A stretch of DNA of 64,000 nt from Absidia repens (GCA_002105175.1 MCGE01000005.1:1302001-1366000); one strand, 5' to 3'; shown: positions 47,285 through 60,595, counted from the stretch's first letter. The notes: generated from the letters alone by a model not told the origin. Program-made: numbers and translations.

Positions 47285-50200
47285 TCAATCTGCTGGTGGC
47301 GTGGAAGAGGTGTTGCTACAGACTAATTGGAGCGACGGTGTTGAGTGCAATATATTGATGCAAGTAGAAGAGGGTCTATATGTAGAAGATGAATGTCGTT
47401 GTTCAGGGTGATGGTAATATATTCGATGGTAAATTGATGTTGCATTGGCGCCATTGTCATTGTCACTATAATCGTCGTCAGTGTCATCTGAATTGTCTTT
47501 GTCCATATTGCCATCATTATTGGGAAGTTGTCGAGTATTGCCAAGGTTGCTATTTTTCGAAATTCCATTGATGTGCGATCCGAAAGAGTTGCCCGTAGAG
47601 AACGGTCCTGGATGATGTTGTGGCTGTTGGATATCATCATTAATGCAAACATGGCCCAAATCAACGTTGTCATGATGTGACTTTTCAAGTACGCGAACTG
47701 CTTGAGCTATATCCGTAGCTGTTACTGATAGTTGTTGTTCATAGTTGTCTATATTTCGGCAATAAAGGTCGTCATTATCATTCATGGGATCGGTATGCTG
47801 TCCTTCCGTTGTTTGTGTTTGAATGCCTGGAGGTCGTGGATGAGATGATTCCGGGGGAGAAGCTGACCTAACAGGAAGCCATAAATGAGGGAGTTCGCCA
47901 ACTAAATAGGGATTACCATACCACTTCAAACCAGTATCCAATACACCTGGATTAAGGAACATGGGAGGTTGTCGATAATCTGTCTTATTATCAGGAGTTG
48001 CCCGGTAATTGTCTTCATCCAAAATCATATGTCGCTGCCGAGGTTGCACCAGTGATTGTTGTTGCTGATTGTTTTGGTCAAATCGATGTCGAGAAGAGTT
48101 TTGAATACTGCTGAATGCTGATATCCATCGATCCTGCGCAATGTTACTCCGTCCGGTCGCTTCATTTGTTGCTTGATTATTTTCGTGTCCGTCAATTCCA
48201 ATGTCGACGTTATTGTGGTTGTCGCTATCCTCTTCCACGTTTGTTTGTTCTTTCAAAAGTTGAATTGGCAGATGGAGACTGTTTCTAGTATAGGCGGCAT
48301 CAATAGTAAACTTGAATATGAGAGTCAAGACAATCAATGGTACGCATAGTCCACTAAGTACATAAGAATCCTTCAAGACAAATAAACCTAACATAGTAAG
48401 TTGGAAGATTATCATGCCTGTGATGATCCGAGGAAAAACCAAAGTCCAAAGTTGACCAGCTGCTTCGTAAGGCCGAAAATAAACTACAGTAAGATAAACA
48501 CGAGAAAAGTGTATGATAGTGAGAAAAGATATATGTCTTATTTCCTTTGTCTTTGTTTTTTTCTTTTTTCCTTACCATAAAGGAATTGGTACTTGTACAC
48601 GACATATGTGATTGCAAAATATAACGAACCAAATATCAAAATAATAGGCGCCACTGTTGAATAGACAAGTACAATGATAAAAATTAGCAGAGGAGCGGGG
48701 TAACCAGCACCATAGTTGAAAGAATCCGGGGCACGGGCATTAGCATGTTCACGCGGAGTTTTGGCCAAAAAATAAATAGTGAAGCCTCGTACAATGAGTG
48801 ATCCAAGCAGTAGAAGGTTCAAAGGCATTCTAAAAGGGAATGTGTAGAATGGTTTTGAGCACATGTCTCATCATCATTGGCGACCTTTTATTTATTTATT
48901 ACTTACAGTAATAAACCCTGTAGGATAGTGTAGTTGATAAAAAACGGGGAGACCTAAAATAAAAAGCAGCATTAGTGCATGAGGTTCAGAGTAACAGAAA
49001 ATCATAATATACCTTTGGAAGACTAGTAGCAAGAATACGTGCAATTTCGGTAGGTCTTTCAAATAAAAGGACAACAGTGTTGATAGCCGTCGATACAATC
49101 GTAAACACCAACAAGACATTGAAAATGAGGAAGAAAAAATACCTAATGGTAATAAAATAAAAATAAAACAAAAACTTATTAAATTTTGAAGACCTTTAAT
49201 AAAAATAGAAATAAAAACAGTGCAAACTTACTTGCTAAGCGTTGATTCAGAAACAGCACTTCGGGCACGCAACCCTTGGACGACACCTAAAACTGTAAAA
49301 TCACATTATGGATAAAGATATGACTAGTGAGTATTCAATATATACTGTTACATGTAAACATTTACTCACAATCCAATACGAGAGGAAGGACTTGCATGAA
49401 GATGTTGACCAAAAGTGTTGGTATCAGGCCTTGCACAATATTTTGAAGGAAATTGTGTTCATCAATAAAAGAGCCAAGTCCAGGGGCCAATTTGATGATT
49501 GCATCAATACTAGTGAATGAGGATATAAATGAGATAGGCACTGTCCAGAAGATCACTAAAGCAATGGTAGCACTCCAAACCAGAATATCACGTACCACTC
49601 GCTGCTTGCCACTAATGTGGATATTTCTCCATAGCACGTCACGAGGCTCATACGCATTGGCAGTTCTACAACGAAATGGCACAGGACATATTGCAATTTG
49701 AGACGCAATCAACTACAAGAAACAAACAAAAAAGAGTGAGTATAGCATTCATACCAGTGATATTGGTTTATTCATGTATTTTACCGCACTTTCCATCTTT
49801 TCGAATGTAACAAAGCCTACAGATGTCATGTTGAATTCAGATGACGCCCTAGCTTCGGTCGCCATTTTATCCCAGTGATCAAATTCTTTGGTGTAATAAT
49901 CAATAGCATCCACCCTTTCACCATATAATCCAAAAAGTCCTGTCTTGATCTGAGGTCGATGCCCACGTTGGTATCCGATAATAGTGTTGTTCACTGTTTT
50001 ACAGGTATTATTGTAAGTGTCTGATACCTTGTTCGTCCGATGTAGAATGTATTCGCTAGTCATTTCATCCATTGCTGAGTTGTCACTAGACTGATCGGTT
50101 TTCGCACTGGTGCCGTCATTTTGTTTGTTGCAGGGTTGTTTTTTATCATTCAAACTTTCTAGGTGATGAATCCGCTGTGCGTTTTGAATGATTTGTTCAG

Positions 50201-51340
50201 GATGGTAATTGGTGATGACCGTGCAAGGGTTTCCCCAGTATTTAACATACGATTCCTCTAATTTGTCCAAAGCCCTTGCACGTTTGCGCAGAATATGGCC
50301 CAACTTCTTGACGTGGCGAACGACGTGGCAGGAGACGACAACCCCTATCCCCAAGGTTTCAAAGTAAGTGGCAAGAGCTTGATCCGTACGCAATTCAACA
50401 GGAAGTCCAGTAACAATAACAGATCTAGAAACCAAAGTACCAGAAAGTTGCATCAAGTAGCGGGCCCGCATATAAACATATGAATCATAATTTTGTTGTA
50501 AAAAAAACCAGGTCACAAAGGTAAAGAAGTAGGTAAAGACCAGGTAGGCGATTAAATACGGGGATGATTCTTTGACGACTGTGATGGAGAGATGATCAAC
50601 AGAGCTAAGGAGAGGATCCGTAAAGTTTCCAGTTGTTGCACTGATCGGGATCAATACCACTACACCAAAGAAGGAGCAAAGTCCAAATATTTTGATACTC
50701 ATAACAATAAAGTCCAGCATCTATCAATTATATATAATTAGAATTAATCCATCATCCATGTTGTGTCACCCTGTCGTTATTTTTCAATCACTTACAATAA
50801 CAGCATCCAAACCAACTTTATCCAACATTTCCGTTTTGCTAATACGAATGAGAGGAATGATCCAGCCAAAAAAGGAGTCTGGTAATGTAGGAGGCTTCCG
50901 TCTCTTCATACTTTTTCTTGGAGCAAAGATAACCGGCCAACTAATTGTTTAAAAAAGAGTATGAAAAGTGAGTGTTCACAATCATAAACGTTTCGAACCG
51001 AAATAAAAACGATGAAAAAAAAAAAAACTTACCGTGTCCGTAAAAAACAAAATATCAAAAAGAATAAGAGTCCTACCGAGGTGCAAATAATAAGTTGTGT
51101 GCTAAGACCGTTTTGATTTTGCTGTGCTGAAGAAGCAATAGAGCCAGGAGGAGGATCGAAGATGTCCGATTCATTTGTGCCATGACTTTGTGTTCCTGTT
51201 GTAGATGCACTTGGTGTTCCAGTAGCAGATGGAATGTTGATGGCGGTTGTAATATTTGATGTGGGTAAAGAAGAAAAGGTGCTGTACAAAGTTGAATTAA
51301 GAGTAGTAGACGTGGGAAATGGAGTGGTAAGTGATGACAT
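47285..51340 (-). CDS. csc1: CSC1/TMEM63 (OSCA) stress-gated cation channel
   Basis: This family forms osmo- and mechanosensitive Ca2+-permeable channels in the plasma membrane or endomembranes. Nine exons (51340-51033, 50940-50796, 50720-49785, 49712-49370, 49286-49232, 49142-49013, 48953-48907, 48829-48576 and 48483-47285) give 1138 aa. A Ser/Thr-rich, probably extracellular N terminus precedes the first helix (LIICTSVGLLFFLIFCFL). The cytosolic loop carries SVIVTGLPVELRT and TSVGFVTFEKMESA. The RSN1_7TM core follows with VPISFISSF, LPTLLVN-like and YFFFLIFNVLLVFT segments, then PLLIFIIVLVYSTVAPIIL and VYFRPYEAAG. A long polar C-terminal tail of about 330 residues, rich in Asn, Asp and His, is unusual in length. 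The ATG at 51340 is the first true ATG in its frame. Confidence 0.94.
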
Positions 51341-52584
51341 GTTCAATGTAGTAAGAAAGCCTTAAAGAAAAGAAAACAAAAAAAAAAATTGCTAGAAATG
51401 GACGGTTTATTTCAGAATATCAAATTTTCAAAAGGGATATAGTATAATAGCATTGAAGAAATACGTCATAAAGCATGTTTTTGATAAAAATGAAATGAAA
51501 CGTAAAGGACGGAAAAAGGGGGATGGAAATACTTTTTGGTTTTCCCAAATTCTACATTATACAATGCTATTTTCAACCACCGCTGTATCAATTTTCCAAA
51601 TTGGGCACGTTGCTTTTTGACATCGGGTCCAGTCCATCTCATTTCATTATCTAGTGACTTTCCTATATAGATACACACACACCAATAATAATAAAAAACA
51701 TACATGCTACTTTATATACAAGTCGCTGACACAATTACTTCCAAGAAATACAGGCACATATTTCACGCCATCATACTGTATCACATAAATGCTGTAGAGA
51801 GTGCTAGTAGGTCCTCGCATTAAGAATAATGGACTGACTCGGAACACTCTCATTTTACACTCCCAAATTAAAAAATAAAGGCTCATACGGGATTTAAACA
51901 TTCCAACATTTGCAAAGAATAATAATAAGAATATAAATAATAAAAGAGCTGTTGTGTGTCAGAGGTGTTGCTGGTGCCGTCGAAGTGAGGTTTTTATAAG
52001 CTTTTTTATTATTAGGATACTATTATTATTCCGTACGTAATAAAAACAATGAACTGATGTATACAGTATGTCCAGGCAAGCGAAGACTAATATTTTATAG
52101 GGAAGATTACACTGTTGACATGGTTTGGCTTCATTAGTATTGAGCGGTAGAGCATTCCAGGACTGACAACCAGTTGCTTGGGATTTGTGAGGAGAGAGAT
52201 GACCAAAAGTGAACAAAGTGGGTGACTAGAAAGCAGGTGATCGATGACGAACTCTCAGAAGACAAACAATAACGACATTTCTCACTAGCATATGAGCCAT
52301 AAATTGATTAACTAATAGAAAATAAGGTAATTTTTTATTGAAGCATATTGATAGGTACTAGATTAAACAAAGGTTCATTGTCACTAGAGATCTAATGGAA
52401 GGATTTAATATCAGTAGTGGGTGGTAGACTAACAGGGGGATTGATGGGAGTTCCGGAATGGTCAGCTCTAATGTAAAGACGCGATTATAAAAAGGTGTCT
52501 AATATAGAGCGCAGAACGTAAGAAAGACTAGTATTATTGAAACACAGCACGCTCTCCAGTAATCAAAAAGGGTGATTGTAGTAA

Positions 52585-52615
<31 letters not shown>

Positions 52616-54509
52616 AGGATCTATTGTACAAGGCATGAAGCAAGACATGAGAGATACTTATGGGACATTTTTCATTGAAGCATGTAAAAAAAAAAAAAAA
52701 AGACATATTTTATTGAGATGATGATACAAACTATGACAACTAACACCAAACTAAGCTAATAAAGGTCCCAAAATGCCAATCAATGGCGCCATCAGATCCT
52801 AGATCCAAAATGAAAGGGCTTCCTCATGAATCTTGTAATCCTTGATCTGAAGTCCCTTCTAAACTAGTCCTGGCACTAAAATAAAACCACCATAACCTCA
52901 AAGAAGTTGAATGGTGAGAAGAAGGAAAAAAAAAAAAGGAAAGGAAAGAAAGAAAATGGAAAATAAAAATCAGCTGAGCGGGTTTTCAAATGTCTTCCGT
53001 GGGTCATTTGTGTTGATTTGGCGGTTACGAAAATGAAAGCTTCTATTTTACTTTTTGCAACAATCAACACCACGCAACATAAATTCCTTTTTCCATTACC
53101 CATTTATATTTTGTTTTGGTTGTTGTTGTTCTGTAGCATATGCCATTTTTAGTTTTTCTCAGAACTTGTACCGTATAATAGTTCGCCTTATATAATAATC
53201 CCGCCATATTCGTGTTGACTACTCTTCAGAGGTCCCACTATTCCCTCACATGCTTCCTCTACAGACCCTTCCAATAAATCCATTGTTGCATTGAATCCTC
53301 ACGCCTTTAGTCTTAGTATTTACCAACATGTTTCAGTAATTTTTTTTAGTAATTATTATCTCCCTTTAAACAGTAAATAAAGTAGTTAAAATAGCTGTTT
53401 TGTGTGTATCCTGCAAAACACCTGCGTCCTAGCTTGCCAACGTGGTTTTTTTTCACCCTCCACCCCTCGACTTTCGCTATTCATTAATAGCCCTAGGTCA
53501 TTTAATATTACACATGGACTTTATTTTCTAATCGATCAATTATACTAATGAACCTAGTTTTGCAGCGAGTGTAGCAGCCACTACGCTGTAAAGCATTTTC
53601 CCCTGCTTTATTGGCTGACATAAGGTCATAATAATAAAGACTCTCCCTTTATTTTATTTTTTTTTAAAAAAAGAAGAATGTCCGCCTCATCATGCTAATT
53701 GAACTCAGTTGAACATCAATGTGCCGCTTACAAAGGTGCGAAATGGCAGGGCCGTCGAATTTCATCAAAAACCGCACTTCAAAGATACCCACCCCTTAAA
53801 ACAAGTAGATCCATGTTATGAAAGTGTGAAAATGCTCGAATCGTGCGCAAGAGCTTTTTTGAAATTGGAGTGCAATATGTGAGCGCTCTGACATGTCATC
53901 TAGGACATGTCAGGACATAAAAAATTGCAACAATTAATGTTTACTTTATGTTTTATGAAAAGGCCCCATTATGTGTCATATGTTTATTGATTAGAACGTT
54001 TTTCTTCGATCTGAGTGATATTATAATGAGATTACTGCGCAACTGCTCAGAGCCTTTGAAACCCTGTCCACCTGTTTTTCGTTAGGTTTGATTTGACATA
54101 TATACTGGCACATAGCCAACCATTTCCAATTTTTAAGAGTGTTTGTTGGGGTATCATAGTATATATATTTTCATTTGAATATTAAGTCTGTTGTGATTAA
54201 ATTTGAGATATCATCGCCTTAACACTGGTTATATACGAGGTTTTGTATAAACAATTGAGGTTTGTTGTTATTGTTCTGAGTTTGAATCAGGAAAGTGCAA
54301 GTGCGCCAAGTGACAGTGTGAACAGATTCCAAGAACGGTCCTTGAAATCCACACATTTCTTCCTTTCTTCTCCCTCCATTTTTTCTACCCTTTTTTGTTG
54401 CCTTCTTTTTTCTTTTGTGTTGTGATCATCATCGGCAATAATCAATCATCTTAATTCAAAGCGACTTCCTCTTGTTATTATTTTTCGGGATAGACACACA
54501 AAACACACC
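51341..54509. other. Long intergenic region with repeat copy F
   Basis: Two minus-strand ORFs at 51707-51901 (true ATG) and 51466-51705 look mildly protein-like (GVKYVPVFLGSN and RWTGPDVKKQRAQFGKLIQRW), but I could not join them in frame, so they may be relics. Repeat copy F occupies about 52430-53010, with a poly-A run at 52586-52612. From 53100 onward I see only AT-rich sequence and the upstream region and leader of the RFX gene. Confidence 0.5.
52430..53010 (+). repeat. Interspersed repeat, copy F
   Basis: This copy has TGTCTAATATAGAGCG, AGGATCTATTGTACAAGG, ACATGAGAGATACTTATGGG, TTTTTCATTGAAGCATG, AAACTAAGCTAATAAAGG and the AAAATGAAAGGGCTTCCTC core, in the family order. A 27-A run interrupts the middle. 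An additional TTTTTTATTGAAGCA unit near 52331 suggests further tandem modules to the left. Confidence 0.75.
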
Positions 54510-56924
54510 ATGGTCAACACTGCAAAGCGCCGACTCTCAACACGCATTCAAGCTCGCAACCCTACTGTCAATGCTGTATCCTACTCTGCCACTCCATCAA
54601 GTCACTCAACATCTAGATCCCCCTCTTCCTATTTAGATCAGCCTTCGTTTGACATTCATGATCAAGCTCCTTCTCCCCCCGTGACTGAATCTCATCGCAG
54701 AATCCCGACAAGAGCTACCCGTCCCCAACACACTGTGCCTGAAATACTTCCAGCAGCCGATCAGACGTCCACTTTAGCAAATCATGTTATACCTTCAACT
54801 TCTGGAAACACTTCAAGCCTAGGTACTACTTCGGGACATGAAAAAAATAACGACGTTATTTCATGGTAATATATATTATCAACGAGACAACAAAATAACC
54901 CCCATGACTGAAATATATCATTTTTGCTATAGGATTCTTCAGAATTATGAACGGATGCCAAATTCCAACGTGCCTCGATCTAGTATCTTTGAACATTACC
55001 AACTTTACTGCACTTCAAGGTATTCGAAACCTGTTAACGCAGCTACCTTTGGAAAATTAATTCGAATGACGTTCCCAGGTATTTCGACACGTCGTCTGGG
55101 TAACCGCGGGCAATCCAAATACCAATATTGCAACATTCAACGCATTGAAACCCGGCAATCTGACAGGTTAGACTTGATGGAACTCCCTACTACCAATTCC
55201 ATGGAATCTTATGCTCAACAACATCATGGACAACAACAACAAATCGAAGGATTAGACTCCAATGCGGCTGGTATGCTCATCAACTGGGACACTGACGCTG
55301 ATCAATCCACATCTAGACCAAGAGCAATATCACACACATCTATGTTACCTACTACCTCTTCTTCAGAAAACAATAGCCATTCCACCTATGATACTCATGG
55401 ATTTCCTTCCTATCGACTTCCACCACCTATTGGGTTTACACCATCATCGTCTTCTTCTTCTTTACCTTTGGCCCCGCACCTTGGCGATCTTGTGTCAGAT
55501 TTCTCGGGACCAAACAAACCATATCAACAAAACTATTCCCCACCTTTACCTGCAAAACTTGCATCTTCGCCTTCCTCAGCTTCAACGTCATCCCAGCTGG
55601 CGTTAGATACCAGCAGTTTGACTGATGAATTGGCGAACCTTTACAACCAGCATTGCCGTGAACTTTATAATACAATCTATGCAGGTCAATTCGATCAAGT
55701 AAGTTGTTAGAAAAAATAGTGAATGTCGTGGAGATGGCGGGGCATGCGACCTATTGACTAACCATATATTGATTCGTTATTATCATTTCACAATTTATTA
55801 GATTCAAAGTATATATGAGCGCTTTTACTACGAAACACCAAGTCAATACCGATCACTCTTGAATACTAATAAAATGGTGGAAGCTGTTTGGCGTTGGGAC
55901 TGTGTATTATACGATGTAAGTGGTCAATATAATATGTCTTAAAACTTCAAAAATCATTTATCGTGTGTAATTAACCTCCCCCGCTCCTTTTTTTTTATCG
56001 TTGGTTTGGTATACCTGTAGTCTCTCATTGTTATCCTGTTACCCGAAGTGGATACATTTATTACTGATCGAATGATGTCTGGACTTTTACGATTTACCCA
56101 AACCCTACCTAAGTTCCTAACCTATTTGCTCCGGGATTATTCTGTGATGCTACGTCAAAAGAAATTCGAGGTTGCCAGTATCTTTGTTGCCAAATTACGA
56201 CGCCACTTGACACTGAATGAATATGCCAAGATTGCCAGCGACGTGTTGCACCAATCGATTCTTATGGAAAATATGAAAGCGGATTGGAAGAAACTTGATA
56301 TTGATGCCATTATAGATCACGTATCTTGGATTTGTGATTGCCGAAGTGAAGATATTCGTCAAATATGTAAGTGTATAGGCAACGCAAAAAAAGACCAAAA
56401 CTTACAAACGCAAGCCTCTTATTTTTAAAAAAATATATATTGCATAGTGGCACAAGATATCCCTAGTTTGTTGGATGACGATAATACTCTGGGAAAATGG
56501 ATGAAGTGGGAAGGAAACTTGGTCCACAAATATTTGCCAAGTGGTCCAAAGGTATAAAAAAAAAAAAAAAGAACGAGAGGAGGAACAGGTCTGCAGCTTA
56601 GCGTACCATGATGCTAACACTTTTTATGATGTTTAGACTCGAGAAAAAACACACATTGATGAATGTCTGAAAACAGCCAAACAGTTCATGTTGAAATGGA
56701 AAGTCTATACCGGTTTGGTGATACAGGAATTTTATGCCATGGTTGCTCCTAGTATAGGTAAAATTTCAACCTAAACTTTAATTTCCAAGTGAAAAATGGC
56801 TGATTGCTTGTTTATGATCATATCGAATTTAGATTCACTGAAAGCCCTTCTGTACTTTCTGGATGATTTGGTCTTGTATCATGTAGAAGAACGGATTGCC
56901 AATATGAATGCGATTCTCAACTGA
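54510..56924 (+). CDS. RFX-family winged-helix transcription factor
   Basis: Seven exons (54510-54865, 54933-55698, 55802-55915, 56021-56366, 56448-56551, 56637-56757 and 56833-56924) give 632 aa to the first stop. The RFX DNA-binding domain spans about residues 119-190: WILQNYERM, VPRSSIFEHYQLYC, KPVNAATFGKLIRMTFPG and TRRLGNRGQSKYQY. A Ser/Pro/Gln-rich linker follows. The conserved C-terminal part (LYNTIYAGQFDQIQSIYERFYYE, here cited in pieces, then WRWDCVLYDSLIVILLPEV and RRHLTLNEYAKIASDVLHQ) corresponds to the extended dimerization region. Homologues include yeast Crt1 and S. pombe Sak1, regulators of DNA damage response and cell cycle exit; target genes here are unknown. Coding-like sequence continues in frame beyond the TGA at 56922-56924. 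Confidence 0.93.
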
Positions 56925-57880
56925 CAACTCAATCCTGAACATGCTAAACGGGCGGGCGCTCTACTCCATGAAGATAACTTGGTTCTGATTATCTATCAAT
57001 GCGATCAAGATCTACTTGAAACTCTTTTTATCCTTCTGGTTAGTTTAGTTTTTATCTTGATATCGCAGTCATTAGTTATAGCTTCCCACCTCATCCTCTC
57101 TCATCACACTTTTAAAATATCCACCTTTATGTACATACATTCTTATATTTTTCATATCACTTTGCTATATCAAGTTATCTTTGCACTCTTTTTTTTTATA
57201 TCTGTATATACAGTGCATCACATCAAAATAAAAAATTAAACTATACCATCATATTATATGTATTCAAATATTTTTTATAAACTGGTATCTTTAAATTATT
57301 TATGCGTTCTTTTTAAACTGCGTGTACGGTTTATCTCTTCGCTTCACCCACCCCCTTTTTTTTGTTGTCGTTGTTGTTTGGCTGTTCAATGGACAGAGAT
57401 CTTAGTATGGCGGGGGAACTTTAAGAATCTACGCAGGAAGCAGACTGTGCTCAATACTGGGGGGGTCACATACACACACCTGCTTTTCTTTGACACATAC
57501 ATATATACCGTTTAGGATGAGCAACTATATGTTATAATTACTCAATACTATAAGCGGTTGAATAGTTTTTGTTGCAACAAAGTGCTGGAATTAAGCACAT
57601 GTCCTGAAACTTCTTTTTTTAGGCAAACCTTTAACGGAATCGATGTGACATTTCTTTTTGTGGTGCTGTGTCAATGAAGTTGACTCTATGCAGCATCGCA
57701 TTTTTTTTTTTTTTTTTTTTTTTTAGCAATATAGTCATTGAGCAATATCAGCAGCGATTTTTTTTGTGTATCATGTAGACTTTTATTTTATTCATAATAT
57801 CATTTTGTATCCATCAAAAAACAAAAAACCGTAACCCTCTGACTGAGAGGCCAACGGAAGATACCAAATCCCATAAACTT

Positions 57881-57907
57881 GGGGGGGGGGTTTTTTGGGG
57901 GGCGGGG
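57881..57907 (+). other. G-rich block
   Basis: A run of ten or more G, six T, six G, C and four G occurs in an otherwise AT-rich spacer. The arrangement could form a G-quadruplex only if the first run supplies two G-tracts. No gene context is visible. Confidence 0.5.
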
Positions 57908-58539
57908 AATGTTAGGGACACGTACAATTTTCGCACGTACAGTACTATTCCTGCGTATACCGTACTATTAAAAATTAAAAAAAGAACACAAAAATTTAAA
58001 CCGTCCAATTCGCAATTACCCATGGCATTACATGTCATATATCTATAAACTAAGGATTACACAGTATGAGTAAACAATACACACATATGCACACGAAAGT
58101 CACATCACTACACAGCATATGTACAGTACATACAAATTGTTACAAAAGATCTTTTTTATTGTTTACTAATTAATATATTAAAAAGAGCATGGTGTAAATC
58201 CTTATCTAAGATAACCATCTATGACTTTGAAATTTCCTACCTTTCCTCTACTCACATCACCGTATTTAATCTCTTACTTTTCAGCACACATAAAAAACCC
58301 CACTGACGACGCGCTGAATAGCCCACCACAACAAAATACACCGTAATAGCTGTTTTTTCACACAAACACATCCCTGTTTTCTTTTCTACGCACAAACTTA
58401 TATGAAGTTGGCGGAAGAAGTCTCCATAATACCCAATCCGTTCCTTTTTCATATATATATATATATAGACACACTTTTTTTTTTTCTATGCATATGTAAT
58501 ACACATTCGATGAAGCTCATGCTGTAAACGTACAGCATA

Positions 58540-58890
58540 GGAACTAATTATAGAAAAAAAAAAAACATATTTATTCAGAGGTAGAATACAAACGATGACA
58601 AACTATTACTAAACTAATGACGATTCCATGATGCTAATCTACTGACGTTCCTAAATCTTGCATCCAAAATGAAAGGGGTTCCCCATGATGTTTGTTTTAC
58701 GTTTTTGAAAACGCCTCTAATTCAAGTTCCAACACTAATCCTAGATCACCAGTACCCCTATGAGCCTTGCCGTCATATCATTCAGACTATCATGAAGGAA
58801 AAAAATAAAAAAGAGAGGAAAAGAGAGGGAAAAAAAAAGGGAGCCAAAAAAAATAGAAAGCAAAATGCGGAGTCTGAATCATCCAGCCTT
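58540..58890 (+). repeat. Interspersed repeat, copy G
   Basis: A diverged copy with ACATATTTATTCAGAGGTAG, CTATTACTAAACTAATGACG, the ATCCAAAATGAAAGGGGTTC core at about 58661 and a purine-rich end. Confidence 0.7.
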
Positions 58891-59229
58891 TTTTTTTATG
58901 TCATAGTAAAAAAAATATCAATAATAATGGTAGTGCCTTTGCCGTGCTGATAAACCTCGAATGAATGTGGTGGAGGGATCAAGTCTTTTTGTTTTAAGAT
59001 AAGATTAAAAACACTATAGTAATATACAAGAATAAAAAAAAACAAAAAAAACAACGACAAAAGAACAAAATAAAGCAGTAGTGAGTGATTTTGCATTTTT
59101 TATTTTCTGACAGTACGTAAAATTCAAATTCCGGCTTTTTAGAAGATTTTGTGTGCCTCACATTCCCCTTTCTTTATTTTGCCAATTTTTTTTTTTCTTT
59201 CCTCGTTCTTCCTCACCATTGTACCTCTT

Positions 59230-59640
59230 TGAGGCTATGGTGATCTTAGATTAGTGTTGGGTCTAGTTTAGAAGGTTTTCAGCTCAGGGATTACAAGATG
59301 CAAGGGAAAACCCTTTCATTTTGGATTTAGAATTTGGAAACACCTTTAGTTGGCTTTTGAGCCAGTATTAGCTTCGTTTAGTATTAGTTTAGCTATAGTT
59401 TGGATCTATGTTTGAATAAAGTATATCTCTTTTTACGTGTTTTAATTGAAATTGTTCCATTAGTCTCTATCATGTTTTGTGCAATAGATTCTATAGATTC
59501 TATAGATGATCTCTCTCAAGCTTTGCACTAATATAACCTTTTTAATGTGATCCTTTTACTTCCTCTCCTCACTAATAAACTGTACAATAGATCCTTTTTT
59601 TTTTTACCGTCGCCCGTAAGTCTAGGTGATACCTTCATAT
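59230..59640 (-). repeat. Interspersed repeat, copy H (reverse)
   Basis: On the minus strand it reads the family core AAAATGAAAGGGTTTTCCCT and the CTAAACTAGACCC segment. On the plus strand it carries GAATAAAGTATATCTC near 59414. It faces copy G across about 340 bases. Confidence 0.75.
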
Positions 59641-60595
59641 CAACTATTAGTTTCCCTCATTGCAGCAGTGTACGGTACAATGGGCACCTTGTGAGAATAT
59701 TCCCTTTAGTTTAGTATGGGCTATGTCACGTCAATAAATATGCCTTTCTATTCATCATCCTCTGACCCAGTTGATAGTGAGAAAAGCGATTATCATGACT
59801 ATTTTACGAATGTAGTATCAAACGCTTTCCTTTCGGTTCAGCTGCTATGAATATTTATCCCCAGGAGCGCCAATGACTGGTACCCAGTCTTAGCATATCA
59901 AAAACCGTCTTACTCATGTTTCACTAAACATATTAATGAGCCTATACCCTCTTTAACTTATAAATCAACAGAAGTGCAACTGGTGGAGGCATCTATTCAC
60001 ATTCCATCAAATACTCACATCAATTTCCCTCTCCCTCCTGAAACTCAGTAGTTTTAATTCCGTAAAATACTTTTTGAATTTGGGAGTGCAATAAGAGATT
60101 CCCCGAGCCTTCCCCTACCCATATCAAAGAAACCAAGCCAGATTTCGCGAAATTTTTTTCGTCCCTGCGCTTGAGTTTCTATGCTATCACTAAACCTTGG
60201 ATATCTCTTTACGTAACTTGCGATTCAACTTGGCTAGCATTTCCTTTTTCTTTATATCATACACATAAAATTTCTCAACCAGAAGATTTCGAATAAAGAC
60301 TATGGTTCAACAAATGAGACTCCAATGTGACCACTCCTAAATTATTTCATTTACCCATATGTTCACCGATAACCTCTACATCAAAAAAAAAGAACCAATA
60401 AATCATGCAACAAAAATCTGGCTTTGAATCCCTGACGCACCGTAAATATTTTACATTGTGTGCCATGAATCAAGACATAAACAAATTAGGTCAAATGTTT
60501 TTCTTTATTGATCAAGATATATAAAAATAAAAGGTATGACTAAACGAAATAAGCAAAAAGTAATAAAGCTATCTAGGTGTATATAATTGCTGTAT

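Larger units (their letters stand above)
56925..60595. other. Long intergenic region with two inverted repeat copies
   Basis: The first about 110 bases look like a coding continuation of the RFX frame. After that the sequence is AT-rich without genes. It includes a poly-T run (57701-57724), a G-rich block (57881-57907), a TA microsatellite (about 58451-58467), repeat copy G (58540-58890, plus) and repeat copy H (59230-59640, minus). From 59640 to 60595 I see only the 3' flank of the CCA enzyme gene. Confidence 0.55.

Noticed and set aside
1717..53517. A shared CCTAGGTCA-x-TTAATAT string at about 1717 and 53489
   Set aside because: One 17-base match between AT-rich spacers is close to chance expectation in a window this size, and its orientation relative to the repeat copies is not consistent.
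53848..60100. Similar TTTTTGAA-x-TTGG-x-AGTGCAATA strings at about 53857 and 60068
   Set aside because: The match is short and gapped, and I could not extend it, so it is not strong enough to call a second repeat family.
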